Below are positions 32,627-40,988 of a DNA stretch of 64,000 bases, one piece after another (within the stretch, counting starts at the first letter, position 1; every line of letters starts with the position of its first letter). This DNA is from MA-ANB-1 sp965216445 (GTDB taxonomy: Bacteria > Actinomycetota > Acidimicrobiia > Spongiisociales > ZC4RG35): contig OZ244166.1 of the NCBI GenBank assembly GCA_965216445.1, positions 1,054,001 to 1,118,000 on the forward strand. Reading direction: 5' to 3'. The notes under the pieces are model-generated. The model ran no database searches. It worked only from the letters and a program-made list of their open reading frames with translations, and had not been told where the DNA came from. A program made the position numbers and the translations under genes.

Positions 32627-33255
32627 GACACGTCCCACACCTCTATCTCGGTGGCGACTGGCTGAGTGACAGCATCGAAGTCAGTGCCGAGCAGGCTCGG
32701 CATCTCAACAAGGTGATGCGGTTGGAAGAAGGGTCAGACGTGTCCTACACCGACGGTCGTGGCTTGATTGGCTCCGGTACCTGGGAGCACGGAGTCGTCT
32801 CCCGTGGCGACGAGGAACATCAGGAACGGCCCACAAGTCTGACCATTGCCTCGGCACCACCGAAGAGTCGGGACAGGATCAGGTTCTTGGTCGAGAAACT
32901 AGGCGAGGTTGGGGTCGAATCTCTCCTGTGGATGAAGACGCGGTTGAGCGAAGGGCGGCTTCCGCCCTCGAACAAGCTGCAAGCCTGGTCGGTCTCTGCA
33001 TTGGAGCAAAGTCGTGGCTCCTGGCTCATGGAGGTCAGCACGACTCAGGTTGGCTGGAACGATCTCAAACCGCCCGTTGCGGTTTGTGTGCCTGGAGGCT
33101 CCGGTTCGGTTGAAGGCTGCAAAACGATCGTCGTCGGTCCCGAGGGTGGATTTGCCGCCTCAGAGATCCCGGAAACGGCCATCCGGGTGGGGCTTGGCAA
33201 CACGATCCTCCGTGTGGAAACAGCAGCGGTAGCGGCTGCGATCACGTTCCGGTAG
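32623..33255 (+). CDS. rsmE: 16S rRNA (uracil-1498 N3)-methyltransferase RsmE
   Basis: This SPOUT-class methyltransferase modifies U1498 of 16S rRNA. The 210 aa contain the N-terminal PUA-like segment (EQARHLNKVMRLEEG) and the knotted domain with KSRDRIRFLVEKLGEVGV, ALEQSRG, VGPEGGF and LGNTILRVETAAVAAA, the SAM-binding knot. It starts with TTG 32623 in a TTGA overlap with the dnaJ stop. Slightly shorter than the usual 230-250, but no motif is missing. Confidence 0.93.
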   Translation: MRHVPHLYLGGDWLSDSIEVSAEQARHLNKVMRLEEGSDVSYTDGRGLIGSGTWEHGVVSRGDEEHQERPTSLTIASAPPKSRDRIRFLVEKLGEVGVESLLWMKTRLSEGRLPPSNKLQAWSVSALEQSRGSWLMEVSTTQVGWNDLKPPVAVCVPGGSGSVEGCKTIVVGPEGGFAASEIPETAIRVGLGNTILRVETAAVAAAITFR

Positions 33256-33286
33256 GAAGATCCCTGCGAATCGGGTTTCAATCCCA

Positions 33287-33292
33287 TAGAAT
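33287..33292 (+). promoter_or_regulatory. Putative -10 box of the HTH regulator
   Basis: TAGAAT matches the -10 consensus well and lies 26 bp before the TTG start at 33319, leaving room for the GGGAG ribosome binding site at 33309-33313. Confidence 0.4.
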
Positions 33293-33318
33293 CACCGGGC
33301 GGGAACTTGGGAGATTCG

Positions 33319-33729
33319 TTGGTAGATAAGTTTAGTGCCGCTCTTGGGAGTCGACTCCGCGCTGCCAGACGGCAACGTGGATGGTCACTGTCAGATGTCG
33401 AGTCAGTTACCGACGGGGAGTTCAAGGCCTCGGTTGTCGGCGCCTATGAGCGCGGAGAACGGGCGATGTCGGTGCAGAGGCTGGTACGTGCAGCTGAGAT
33501 CTATGGCATCAATCCTCAGGATCTTCTTCCAGTCTCCAACTCGTCCTCTTCGTTCGTCATCGATCTCGACCGGCTATCCGATGGTGAGAGTGACACTGCC
33601 GAGAGATACGTGGCAGCTATTCATCTGCTCCGATCGGGCTCGACTTCGGCCGAGATTCGTGCTTCCGACCGGGCGATCATCTCGTCATTTCTCGAGGTGG
33701 AGAGCCAGAGGGTGTCCGGCGAGGCCTGA
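33319..33729 (+). CDS. BldD-like XRE-family transcriptional regulator
   Basis: The 136-residue protein has an N-terminal helix-turn-helix (LGSRLRAARRQRGWSLSDVESVTDGEFKASVVGAYERGERAMSV) and a C-terminal domain like that of BldD (FVIDLDRLSDGE). In streptomycetes BldD is a c-di-GMP-responsive master regulator; the RXD-X8-RXXD signature is not obvious here, so ligand binding is uncertain. TTG 33319 is chosen because GGGAG lies 5 bp upstream; TTG 33307 is also open. It sits between rsmE and phoH with its own promoter-like box. Confidence 0.82.
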   Translation: MVDKFSAALGSRLRAARRQRGWSLSDVESVTDGEFKASVVGAYERGERAMSVQRLVRAAEIYGINPQDLLPVSNSSSSFVIDLDRLSDGESDTAERYVAAIHLLRSGSTSAEIRASDRAIISSFLEVESQRVSGEA

Positions 33730-33761
33730 AAATGCCGCTGTGCCTTCCCGGCCGCATCAGT

Positions 33762-33767
33762 TACAAT
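33762..33767 (+). promoter_or_regulatory. Putative -10 box upstream of phoH
   Basis: TACAAT lies 30 bp before the GTG start of phoH, in the 68-bp gap after the regulator gene. A weak Shine-Dalgarno region only. Confidence 0.4.
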
Positions 33768-33797
33768 GGGTCCGACGCCGTTTGAGCGTTTTTTCTT

Positions 33798-34763
33798 GTG
33801 CTACCTGATCACACCGAATCTCGTTTGCGCGTTCCGAGCCACCACTTGATGCTTGACCTGCTCGGGGACGCCGATCGTCATCTCCGCCAGGTCGAAGACC
33901 ACTTTTCGGAGGTGCGATTCGTCGCGCGTGGAGACGAGGTTGTTCTGGTGGGTGTCGACAACGAGGTCGACAAGGCGAGACGCGTTCTCGACGAACTGCT
34001 CATCCTGGTTCAGGAAGGCCACCGTCTCGACAGTGGGCGAGTCGATGAAGTCGTGAACATGGTCCGCGAAGATGTCCCGTCTCCGTCAGACGTCCTAACG
34101 GATGGGATTCCGGTAGGCCGGGGACGCATGATCCGCCCGAAAACTCATGGCCAGCAGGCTTATATGGCGGCGATCAGGGAGAACACCCTTACTTTCGGCA
34201 TCGGCCCGGCCGGAACCGGCAAGACCTATTTGGCCATGGCTGCGGCCGTCGACGCTCTGGTCACAGGTTCGGTTCGACGGATCATTCTGACCAGACCAGC
34301 CGTTGAGGCTGGTGAGAGATTGGGTTTCCTCCCCGGCGATCTCACGGCAAAGGTCGACCCCTACCTGAGACCGCTATACGACGCGTTGTGGGACATGCTC
34401 GGCCCAGAAGAGACCCTGGATCTGATTGACAAAGGAACTATTGAGATCGCTCCGCTCGCTTATATGAGAGGTAGAACCCTCAACGACGCGTGCGTGATCC
34501 TCGATGAAGCCCAAAACACGACTCCGGAGCAGATGAAAATGTTCCTCACGCGTCTTGGGTTCAACTCAAAGATGATCATCACCGGCGACATCACCCAGAC
34601 CGACCTCCCCGGTGACCGAAGGTCTGGTCTTGGGGTTGTCCGGCAGATCCTCAAGAACATTCCAGGGGTTTCGTTCGTTGAGCTCTCCTCCCGCGACGTA
34701 GTGAGACACCGCATCGTTGCTTCCATCGTCGACGCGTATCAGAGCTACGAGTCCAAGAAATGA
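33798..34763 (+). CDS. phoH: PhoH-like ATPase
   Basis: The 321-residue YbeZ/PhoH protein is a P-loop ATPase associated with RNA metabolism and usually encoded with YbeY. It has an N-terminal KH-like region (RHLRQVEDHFSEVRFVARGDEVVL), Walker A FGIGPAGTGKTYLA, AGERLGFLPGDL, PLAYMRGRTL, Walker B CVILDEAQNTTPEQMKMFLTR, and MIITGDITQTDLP. It overlaps the HD-protein gene by 4 bp (ATGA), and ybeY is the next gene but one. Confidence 0.94.
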   Translation: MLPDHTESRLRVPSHHLMLDLLGDADRHLRQVEDHFSEVRFVARGDEVVLVGVDNEVDKARRVLDELLILVQEGHRLDSGRVDEVVNMVREDVPSPSDVLTDGIPVGRGRMIRPKTHGQQAYMAAIRENTLTFGIGPAGTGKTYLAMAAAVDALVTGSVRRIILTRPAVEAGERLGFLPGDLTAKVDPYLRPLYDALWDMLGPEETLDLIDKGTIEIAPLAYMRGRTLNDACVILDEAQNTTPEQMKMFLTRLGFNSKMIITGDITQTDLPGDRRSGLGVVRQILKNIPGVSFVELSSRDVVRHRIVASIVDAYQSYESKK

Positions 34764-37333
34764 AGCGCTCGACCACAGTCAGGTGGGCAATCTTCCTCGC
34801 AACATGTTTCGGCGTGTGGGGTGTTCTTTCCGTCGGATCGGCTTCTGAGTCGTCAGATCTCACAGTGGGCTCGCTGGCATCACGGACCTACGAGGCGGAG
34901 CGTGGAGCGGACGTGGTGGACACGGTTGAAACCGAAGCGCTCAAACAGGACGCACGAGACAGCGTCGACCCAATCTGGGAGGACGATCCAGACACCGAAC
35001 AGGCCGTCCAGGCAAACGTCACAGCCTTGTTCGCCGACGTGACGGAATCGATTGTCGCCGAACCGCCCCCGGATACGACCGATCCGACCATCCCCTCCAG
35101 CACGACCACAACAACGGATCCCTCGGCGAGCACAACAACTTCGACTCTGCCTGCTGAGCCAGTCGTACTGACCGGTGTCGTTTACATCGACCTCGACGGT
35201 GACGGCGAGTTCAACCCCGATGTCGAGTCTGAACGCTCCGATCAGGGGTTGGACCGGATAACCGTCACGATTACCTCGGCCTCGGGTGAAGAAACCGTCA
35301 TGACGGGTGCGGACGGCGTATGGACTTTCGAAGCAGCTCCGGGTGACTATGTGGTCAAGGTCGACACATCCGACACCGACGTGCCTGACGGTTTCGCTAT
35401 AGGCCCGGCTGGTCCCTCCGAGCTGCTCTCCTGCACCATTGCGGGTGAGGAATGTGCGGCACGCGCAATGGGCTTTGCTCCCAATCTTCGTCCCGTTGAC
35501 GAGGTCGCCACTGAGATCAGCGAAGCTCACGCCCTTGCTCTCGACGCAAGCACAACGTTGGTCCAGACCGCGGAAGATGACGTGATCCGCGAGGCACTCG
35601 GTCTACAGCCAAACCTGAGGACGATCCAGATCGCGGTGACGGATCGCATCCTGCAGCAATTCGGGCAGGGGATTCAGCCCACGGACGTACTCAGTGTTCA
35701 GGCCCGGGCCCGCAACAGCCCTCCACCGGTGTTCTACGAAGAGCCGCCGGCCTTTGACGGATCTTCTCCTGGGTTCAATGAGCAGGCGAGTAGGGCGGCG
35801 GGCGAGATCGTTGCCACCTTGATTCAGGCGAACCAGAAGGTGGACCAGGACGAAACCGAAGCCGAGCAGACCGCCAAAGCTGATGAGGTCGAAGACGTAA
35901 TCGTCGTTTACACATCCGGCCAGACGATCGTCGAACAGGGCTTGCCGTTGACCCAGTTGCACATTGATGCGATAGAACAGACGAACTCGTTTATCACTCA
36001 GGTGGAACAGCAGGGAGGTCTCCTGGCCGTTGTTGCTGTTCTTTTGGCTGTACTGGGACTCTATTTGGCCACATTCCGACCGGAGTTCTGGTCGCGGCCC
36101 CGGATGATGGCGCTTCTGGGCATCCTGGTTGTACTTGCGGCTGCTTCGGTGCGGTTAACCGTGATCCTCGAACCGAGCGCCGGCTGGTACATCTTCCCGG
36201 CGGTGGCGTTTGGGTTCATGACTGCGGTCCTCTTCGATTCCCGGATTGCTGTACTGATGGCTCTCGCCATGGGCATACTCGCCGGGGTCGGAACACAGGA
36301 CATAGGCGTTTCCGTGTACGCAGTTTTGGCCACCATGGCTCCCATTCCCTTTGTTTCTTCGGTGAGCAGTCGTGGCGCTTTCCGCAATGCCGTGATCTAC
36401 TCGTCGCTCACGGCTGCGCTCGCTGCTGGCGCGACGTCCTGGTTCTTTCATGCGGGCCCCAATGACATTCCGTTCGACTTTGCAGGAATCTCTTGGTCCA
36501 TCCCGTTGGGAGTGATCGGGTCCTCGATGGCGTGGGCATTCGGTATCTCCGTCGTGGCCTCCTTGGTGGGGCTCGCCGCACTGCAGTTCTTCGAGTCCGC
36601 GTTCGACATCACCACATCGCTCAGTTTGTTGGACCTCACGGACAGAAACCACGATGCTCTGCAGCTACTTCAGGAGAAGGCTTTCGGGACGTTCAACCAC
36701 TCCCTCATGGTCGGAACCCTGGCTCACGCTGCCGCTCGCTCGATAAACGCAAACGCGCTGCTGGCTCGAGCAATGGCCTACTACCACGACATCGGAAAGA
36801 CGGAGAACCCGACCTACTTCATCGAGAACCAGTTCGGGATCCCCAACCCACATGACCTGCTCACGCCCAAGGAGTCGGCGGAGATCATCAGAAGCCATGT
36901 CACACGAGGCGTTGCTCTCGCCCGCCAATACAAGATCCCTTCAGATGTCACTACCGGCATCGTGAGCCATCACGGAGACGGGATCATGCGGTACTTCTAC
37001 GAGAAGGCCAAGAGCCAGGCGAACGGAGCCGATGTCGATCCCGACGATTTCCGCCATGTTGGGCACAAGCCGAAGACCGCCGAGTCGGCCATCGTCCTGC
37101 TAGCGGACAGTCTCGAAGCTGCCTGCCGAGCGGTCTTCCAGACTGAAGAGCCATCGCCAGAGGCCATCGAGAAGGTCGTAGACCGAATCCTCAACGAGAA
37201 ACTCGAAGATGGCCAGTTGGGAGACTCGCCTTTGACGCTTGGCGACATCACCAAAATCAGAGCAGCCTTCCTTGAGTCCCTTGTTGGCCATTACCATCAA
37301 CGCATTGCGTATCCGAACTTTCCCGGATCCTGA
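34760..37333 (+). CDS. 7TM-HD phosphohydrolase (PgpH/YqfF-like) with SdrD-B-like insertion
   Basis: The 857-residue membrane protein is related to PgpH, a c-di-AMP phosphodiesterase. Order: N-terminal TM helix (residues 9-27), extracellular 7TMR-HDED domain, a Thr/Ser-rich spacer (about 105-130), an inserted beta-sandwich resembling SdrD-B/Cna-B repeats (about 136-240, with GVVYIDLDGDGEFNPD and TGADGVWTFEAAPGDYVVKV), return to HDED, about seven TM helices (roughly 413-600), then a cytoplasmic HD domain with FNHSLMVGTLAHAAA (about 644) and YYHDIGKTENP (about 673), and later SHHGDG. Catalytic HD residues are present. The placement between phoH and ybeY is conserved; the inserted domain is unusual. 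Confidence 0.88.
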   Translation: MKRSTTVRWAIFLATCFGVWGVLSVGSASESSDLTVGSLASRTYEAERGADVVDTVETEALKQDARDSVDPIWEDDPDTEQAVQANVTALFADVTESIVAEPPPDTTDPTIPSSTTTTTDPSASTTTSTLPAEPVVLTGVVYIDLDGDGEFNPDVESERSDQGLDRITVTITSASGEETVMTGADGVWTFEAAPGDYVVKVDTSDTDVPDGFAIGPAGPSELLSCTIAGEECAARAMGFAPNLRPVDEVATEISEAHALALDASTTLVQTAEDDVIREALGLQPNLRTIQIAVTDRILQQFGQGIQPTDVLSVQARARNSPPPVFYEEPPAFDGSSPGFNEQASRAAGEIVATLIQANQKVDQDETEAEQTAKADEVEDVIVVYTSGQTIVEQGLPLTQLHIDAIEQTNSFITQVEQQGGLLAVVAVLLAVLGLYLATFRPEFWSRPRMMALLGILVVLAAASVRLTVILEPSAGWYIFPAVAFGFMTAVLFDSRIAVLMALAMGILAGVGTQDIGVSVYAVLATMAPIPFVSSVSSRGAFRNAVIYSSLTAALAAGATSWFFHAGPNDIPFDFAGISWSIPLGVIGSSMAWAFGISVVASLVGLAALQFFESAFDITTSLSLLDLTDRNHDALQLLQEKAFGTFNHSLMVGTLAHAAARSINANALLARAMAYYHDIGKTENPTYFIENQFGIPNPHDLLTPKESAEIIRSHVTRGVALARQYKIPSDVTTGIVSHHGDGIMRYFYEKAKSQANGADVDPDDFRHVGHKPKTAESAIVLLADSLEAACRAVFQTEEPSPEAIEKVVDRILNEKLEDGQLGDSPLTLGDITKIRAAFLESLVGHYHQRIAYPNFPGS

Positions 37334-37366
37334 ATTGGGCTTACGTCGGAGTCCTGGGATCAACGG

Positions 37367-37831
37367 ATGAGTGTGTTTATTGCCGACGAGCAGTCCGAGC
37401 CGATCGACTTACCCGGCTTGCGGAGCCTCGCGCAATTGGTCATCGCCGAAGAAGGTTTCCCGGAGAGCTCCGAGGCGACCCTGCTGTTTGTCAGCGATGA
37501 TGAGATGAGCGCTTACAACGTGCGCTTCTTGCAAAGGGAGGGACCTACCGATGTCCTGGCGTTCCCCGTCGAGGACCTGACTCCGGGAGAAGTTCCGGAG
37601 CGAGAGGTGAACGACCCGCCTCTTCTTCTGGGAGACGTGATAGTTGCACCGACCTACATCATGAAACAGGCCGAAGAGTTTTCCGTCACCTTCGAAGACG
37701 AGATGGCCCTCATGGTCACCCATGGGTTGCTGCATCTCCTTGGATACGACCACCAAAATGACGATGAGGCAGAGTTTATGGAAGGACGCGAAAGGGAGAT
37801 TCTGGCGAAAATCGGTAAGGAGCGACGATGA
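37367..37831 (+). CDS. ybeY: Endoribonuclease YbeY
   Basis: The metal-dependent RNase is involved in 16S rRNA maturation and ribosome quality control. The 154-residue protein has NVRFLQREGPTDVLAFPVED, GDVIVAP, and the zinc motif HGLLHLLGYDH (H3xH5xH) near residue 125. ATG 37367. It overlaps the following CBS protein by 4 bp, and phoH lies two genes upstream. Confidence 0.95.
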   Translation: MSVFIADEQSEPIDLPGLRSLAQLVIAEEGFPESSEATLLFVSDDEMSAYNVRFLQREGPTDVLAFPVEDLTPGEVPEREVNDPPLLLGDVIVAPTYIMKQAEEFSVTFEDEMALMVTHGLLHLLGYDHQNDDEAEFMEGREREILAKIGKERR

Positions 37832-39018
37832 CAGTCCTCACCCTGGTCATCGCTTCGCTACTCCTTGCAGTGGCCGCGTGGTTGCGGGCCGCTGGCACGG
37901 GGATCACTCGGGTGCCACGCGCCGACGCACTACGCGATGCTTCAGAGGAGGTACGAGGCGCGGAGCGGGTCGCAGCCATGTTGGAGGATCGCGAGGTGAT
38001 AGCTCCCGCTGTCGGGGTGGTTGGCTCGGCCTTGTTGGTGATCAGCGCCACGTTGGGAGTGTCTGTCCTGGCTTCGACAGAAAACGCCGCAACAGCGATC
38101 TGGTGGGGGCTTGGCGTTGGTCTGCTCGTCTTCATTGTTGGTGACCTGCTGCCAAGAGGACTGGGGCGAGTTGCCCCACACCGGATTGCTTACCGGTCGT
38201 CGATGTTGCTGGCTGCAGCGATACGGTTCGGAGGTTGGGCCAACGATCTCGTTTTCGAAACAGAAGAGGAACCAGTTTCCGAACTCGACGATGAAGATGA
38301 TGAGTTCGCAGAGGAACACGAACGGGAAATGATCGACTCCGTGCTCGAGTTCTCCGAAACCTTGGTCCGCGAGGTCATGACTCCGCGACCCGACATGGTT
38401 ACCGTCCCTGTCACGGGAACCGTCGAGGAGTTGGTCGCCCTATCGACGCAGGAGGGCTACTCGCGCATCCCGGTGACCTCCGGCTCCGACGTGGTTGGTC
38501 TGGTGATTGTGCGGGACCTTCTACCTCTGTTCGCGGCCGGAAACCCACCAACCTCCATTGGAGCGGTGATGCGGAAGGTCGACTTTGTGCCGGAAAACAA
38601 GCTCGCGGCAACCCTGCTCAGCGAGATGCAGGACGGCCGGGTCCACCAGATGATCGTCGTCGACGAGTACGGAGACATCGCCGGGCTGATAACGATCGAG
38701 GACCTTCTCGAAGAGCTGGTGGGTGAGATCACCGACGAGACCGACGACGACGAGATGATGCTGGTCGAACTTGGCGGGGGCCGATGGGAGGTGGACGCCC
38801 GAATGCCTGTCGAAGACCTCGCCGACGAATTGGAAGTCGAGCTCCCGGATGAGGAGTGGGACACCGTTGGCGGAATGGTATTGGCCGTGGCAGAACGTGT
38901 TCCAGAAGAAGGCGAAGAGTTCCGGGTCGGAAACTGCCTCTTCATCGTGAGACGGATGCAGGGTCGTCGTGTCGCTCAACTGGGTGTGGTGAAAGAAGCG
39001 CCGGTCGAATCGGTATGA
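37828..39018 (+). CDS. CNNM/CorC-family protein with CBS pair
   Basis: The 396-residue membrane protein has an N-terminal CNNM (DUF21) region with about three TM helices (LTLVIASLLLAVAAWL, GVVGSALLVISATLGVSVLA, WWGLGVGLLVFIVGDLLPRGLGRV), a tandem CBS domain (MTPRPDMVTVPVTG, YSRIPVTSG, then VVDEYGDIAGLITIEDLLEELVGEI), and a C-terminal CorC_HlyC domain (GGRWEVDARMPVEDLADEL). The family is linked to Mg2+/Co2+ transport or resistance. The first TM helix region is shorter than usual. It overlaps ybeY and era by 4 bp each. Confidence 0.9.
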   Translation: MTVLTLVIASLLLAVAAWLRAAGTGITRVPRADALRDASEEVRGAERVAAMLEDREVIAPAVGVVGSALLVISATLGVSVLASTENAATAIWWGLGVGLLVFIVGDLLPRGLGRVAPHRIAYRSSMLLAAAIRFGGWANDLVFETEEEPVSELDDEDDEFAEEHEREMIDSVLEFSETLVREVMTPRPDMVTVPVTGTVEELVALSTQEGYSRIPVTSGSDVVGLVIVRDLLPLFAAGNPPTSIGAVMRKVDFVPENKLAATLLSEMQDGRVHQMIVVDEYGDIAGLITIEDLLEELVGEITDETDDDEMMLVELGGGRWEVDARMPVEDLADELEVELPDEEWDTVGGMVLAVAERVPEEGEEFRVGNCLFIVRRMQGRRVAQLGVVKEAPVESV

Positions 39019-39908
39019 AGTCTGGCTTCGTAGCGGTTGTCGGACGCCCCAACGTCGGCAAGTCAACTCTGGTCAACGCGCTGGTGGGAACCAAGGTCGC
39101 AATCACCAGCACCCGTCCCCAAACCACGCGGAATACGATCCGTGGCGTTGTCACGGGGCCCAACAGTGAGGATCCCAGCTATCAGATCGTTCTCGTTGAC
39201 ACCCCGGGACTACACAAGCCCAAAACCGAGCTGGGTTCACGGTTGAATTCGATGGTCTACGGAACTTTGGCTGAAGCCGATGTTGTCGTTTTTATGATCG
39301 ATGCCACGAACGAGATAGGCCCGGGGGACAGACTTATCGCCGAGCGACTGATGAAAGCCGGCTCGACAGTTGTGCTTGTTGTCAACAAGACCGACAAGGC
39401 GGCCAACCCCGAGATCGTGGATCAGCTGGGGAAGGCAGGTGCATGGGACTTTGCAGCCTACGTCCCCGTGTCCGCCCAGGAGGGAGTTGGGCTCGAGCCT
39501 CTGGTTGACGAAATCGTTCTCCGGCTCCCCGAGGGGCCGCGCTACTACCCGGAGGGTATGACATCTGACCAGCCGGAAGCGTTGGTGATCTCCGAGATTG
39601 TCCGGGAGAAGTTTCTCGATCGTCTCCGCGACGAACTGCCTCACTCGCTGCTCGTTCGCGTCGAGGACATGGAACAGCGTGACGATGGGCTCCTCGACAT
39701 CGCCGCAGATGTCATCGTCGAGCGGAACAGTCAGAAGGGAATCGTCATCGGCAAAGGTGGGTCCCTCCTCAAGGTTGCCGGGACCGAGGCGCGCGAGGAA
39801 CTGGAATCATTGTTCGGTGCGAAGGTGAATCTTGTCCTGCACGTTGTGGTGGAAAAGGACTGGCAGGTCCGCAGTCAGATTCTGGACCGATTCGGTTTCG
39901 AGGCTTAG
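39015..39908 (+). CDS. era: GTPase Era
   Basis: This small-subunit ribosome assembly GTPase has G1 GRPNVGKSTLVNALVG, G2 TSTRPQTTRN, G3 DTPG with LHKPKTELG, G4 NKTD, and a C-terminal KH domain (VERNSQKGIVIGKGGSLLKVAGTEAREELE). 297 aa from ATG 39015, which overlaps the preceding stop (ATGA) and gives the standard MKSGFVAVVGRPN start; the frame is open upstream to 38856 but that part is non-homologous. Part of the conserved phoH-ybeY-corC-era-recO run. Confidence 0.96.
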   Translation: MKSGFVAVVGRPNVGKSTLVNALVGTKVAITSTRPQTTRNTIRGVVTGPNSEDPSYQIVLVDTPGLHKPKTELGSRLNSMVYGTLAEADVVVFMIDATNEIGPGDRLIAERLMKAGSTVVLVVNKTDKAANPEIVDQLGKAGAWDFAAYVPVSAQEGVGLEPLVDEIVLRLPEGPRYYPEGMTSDQPEALVISEIVREKFLDRLRDELPHSLLVRVEDMEQRDDGLLDIAADVIVERNSQKGIVIGKGGSLLKVAGTEAREELESLFGAKVNLVLHVVVEKDWQVRSQILDRFGFEA

Positions 39909-39920
39909 CTTCTTGCTTCT

Positions 39921-40202
39921 CTAGAACGCGTCGTCGCAAAACGCGGCAAGCTCGAGGTCGAGGTTGGTCACTCCGCCCTCAGAGTGGGTTGAAAGCATGA
40001 TCGACACCTTGTTCCAGCTGATCTCGATGTCGGGATGGTGATACATGCGCTCCGACTGCAGTGCGATGCGGGAAACGAAGCCATACGCCTCGTTGAAGTC
40101 GCGAAACTCGAACGTCTTCTGAATCTTGTCGTCCTCGGCGACCCAACCCTGATGGTTGGCGAAGAAATCGTCGAACTCTTCTGCTGTCAATAGATGAGCC
40201 AT
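39921..40202 (-). CDS. phhB: Pterin-4a-carbinolamine dehydratase
   Basis: The 93-residue enzyme dehydrates 4a-hydroxytetrahydropterin. The family motif is complete: RMYHHPDIEISWNKVSIMLSTHSEGGVTNLDLELA, with the two histidines plus the third (STHSEGG) of the active site. No aromatic amino acid hydroxylase is in the window; in many bacteria the enzyme has other roles such as in molybdopterin or folate metabolism. It is antisense to its neighbours, between era and recO. Confidence 0.95.
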   Translation of the reverse strand: MAHLLTAEEFDDFFANHQGWVAEDDKIQKTFEFRDFNEAYGFVSRIALQSERMYHHPDIEISWNKVSIMLSTHSEGGVTNLDLELAAFCDDAF

Positions 40203-40265
40203 GTCTCAACCTTACGCAACGATGGGGCCAATTGGCACAACCGATCGCGGGAAACCAAATACCCT

Positions 40266-40988
40266 GTGCCCGTGGCCATTCGACACGACCAGGCAATAGT
40301 CCTCCGCGGCTACCCCTTTGGGGATGCCGATCGGGTTGTGGTCTTGCTGAGTCCGAACAACGGAAAGATCCGGACCGTCGCAAAAGGGGTTCGAAAGACC
40401 AAGAGTCGATTCGGAGGGCGACTGGAGCCATTCACCCACGTGGATCTGGTCCTGTACGAAGGCAGGAATCTCGACACGATCACGCAGGTTGCCATCGTCG
40501 AGACGTTCCGCCATCTCCGCCAGGACCTCGACTCGGTGGTCGCCGCGGGGTTGATGGTCGAAGCTGTTGACGCTGTTGCTCAAGAGGAAGAATCCTCGGT
40601 GCGGCTATTCCTGCTTCTTCAGCGAGGCTTGAAGGCCCTCGACGGCGGCTTCTACTCGAAGGACCTCGTCACCTCGTTTCTTCTCAAACTCGCCGACGTT
40701 GTCGGAGTTGCACCAGCCCTGGCTCAGTGCGCATCGTGTGGGCGCACGGACGAGCTGAGTCGGTTTTCGTTCTCCGGTGGCGGTGTCCACTGCACCACAT
40801 GTCAGGTCGACGGGGGAGTCCGGCTGCGATCCGGTTTGACCGAGTATCTCGATGGGCTGGCGAGTTCAGAGCTCATGGCACTTCCGGTCACCAACGACGC
40901 GTTGTCTGGGGAGGCGATGGGAATCGCGAGGCGGTTTGTCGAATACCACCTCGACCGCAAGCTCACTTCGATGTCGGTCATCGAATGA
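40266..40988 (+). CDS. recO: DNA repair protein RecO
   Basis: RecO works in RecF-pathway recombination by annealing ssDNA and loading RecA. The 240-residue protein has the N-terminal OB fold (DQAIVLRGYPFGDADRVVVLLSPNNGKIRTVAKGVRKTKSRFGGRLEPF), the helical core, and a zinc finger CASCGRTD...CTTCQ. GTG 40266 is proposed; GTG 40272 is two codons later and equally plausible. The frame extends upstream to 40194 but that part lies across phhB. It overlaps uppS by 4 bp. Confidence 0.93.
   Translation: MPVAIRHDQAIVLRGYPFGDADRVVVLLSPNNGKIRTVAKGVRKTKSRFGGRLEPFTHVDLVLYEGRNLDTITQVAIVETFRHLRQDLDSVVAAGLMVEAVDAVAQEEESSVRLFLLLQRGLKALDGGFYSKDLVTSFLLKLADVVGVAPALAQCASCGRTDELSRFSFSGGGVHCTTCQVDGGVRLRSGLTEYLDGLASSELMALPVTNDALSGEAMGIARRFVEYHLDRKLTSMSVIE

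Noticed and set aside
30300..33300. CIRCE element near hrcA-dnaJ
   Set aside because: No TTAGCACTC/GAGTGCTAA palindrome or close variant was seen; HrcA targets probably lie outside the window.
38856..39908. Longer start for era
   Set aside because: The extension lies within the CBS-protein gene and is Arg-rich shadow sequence.
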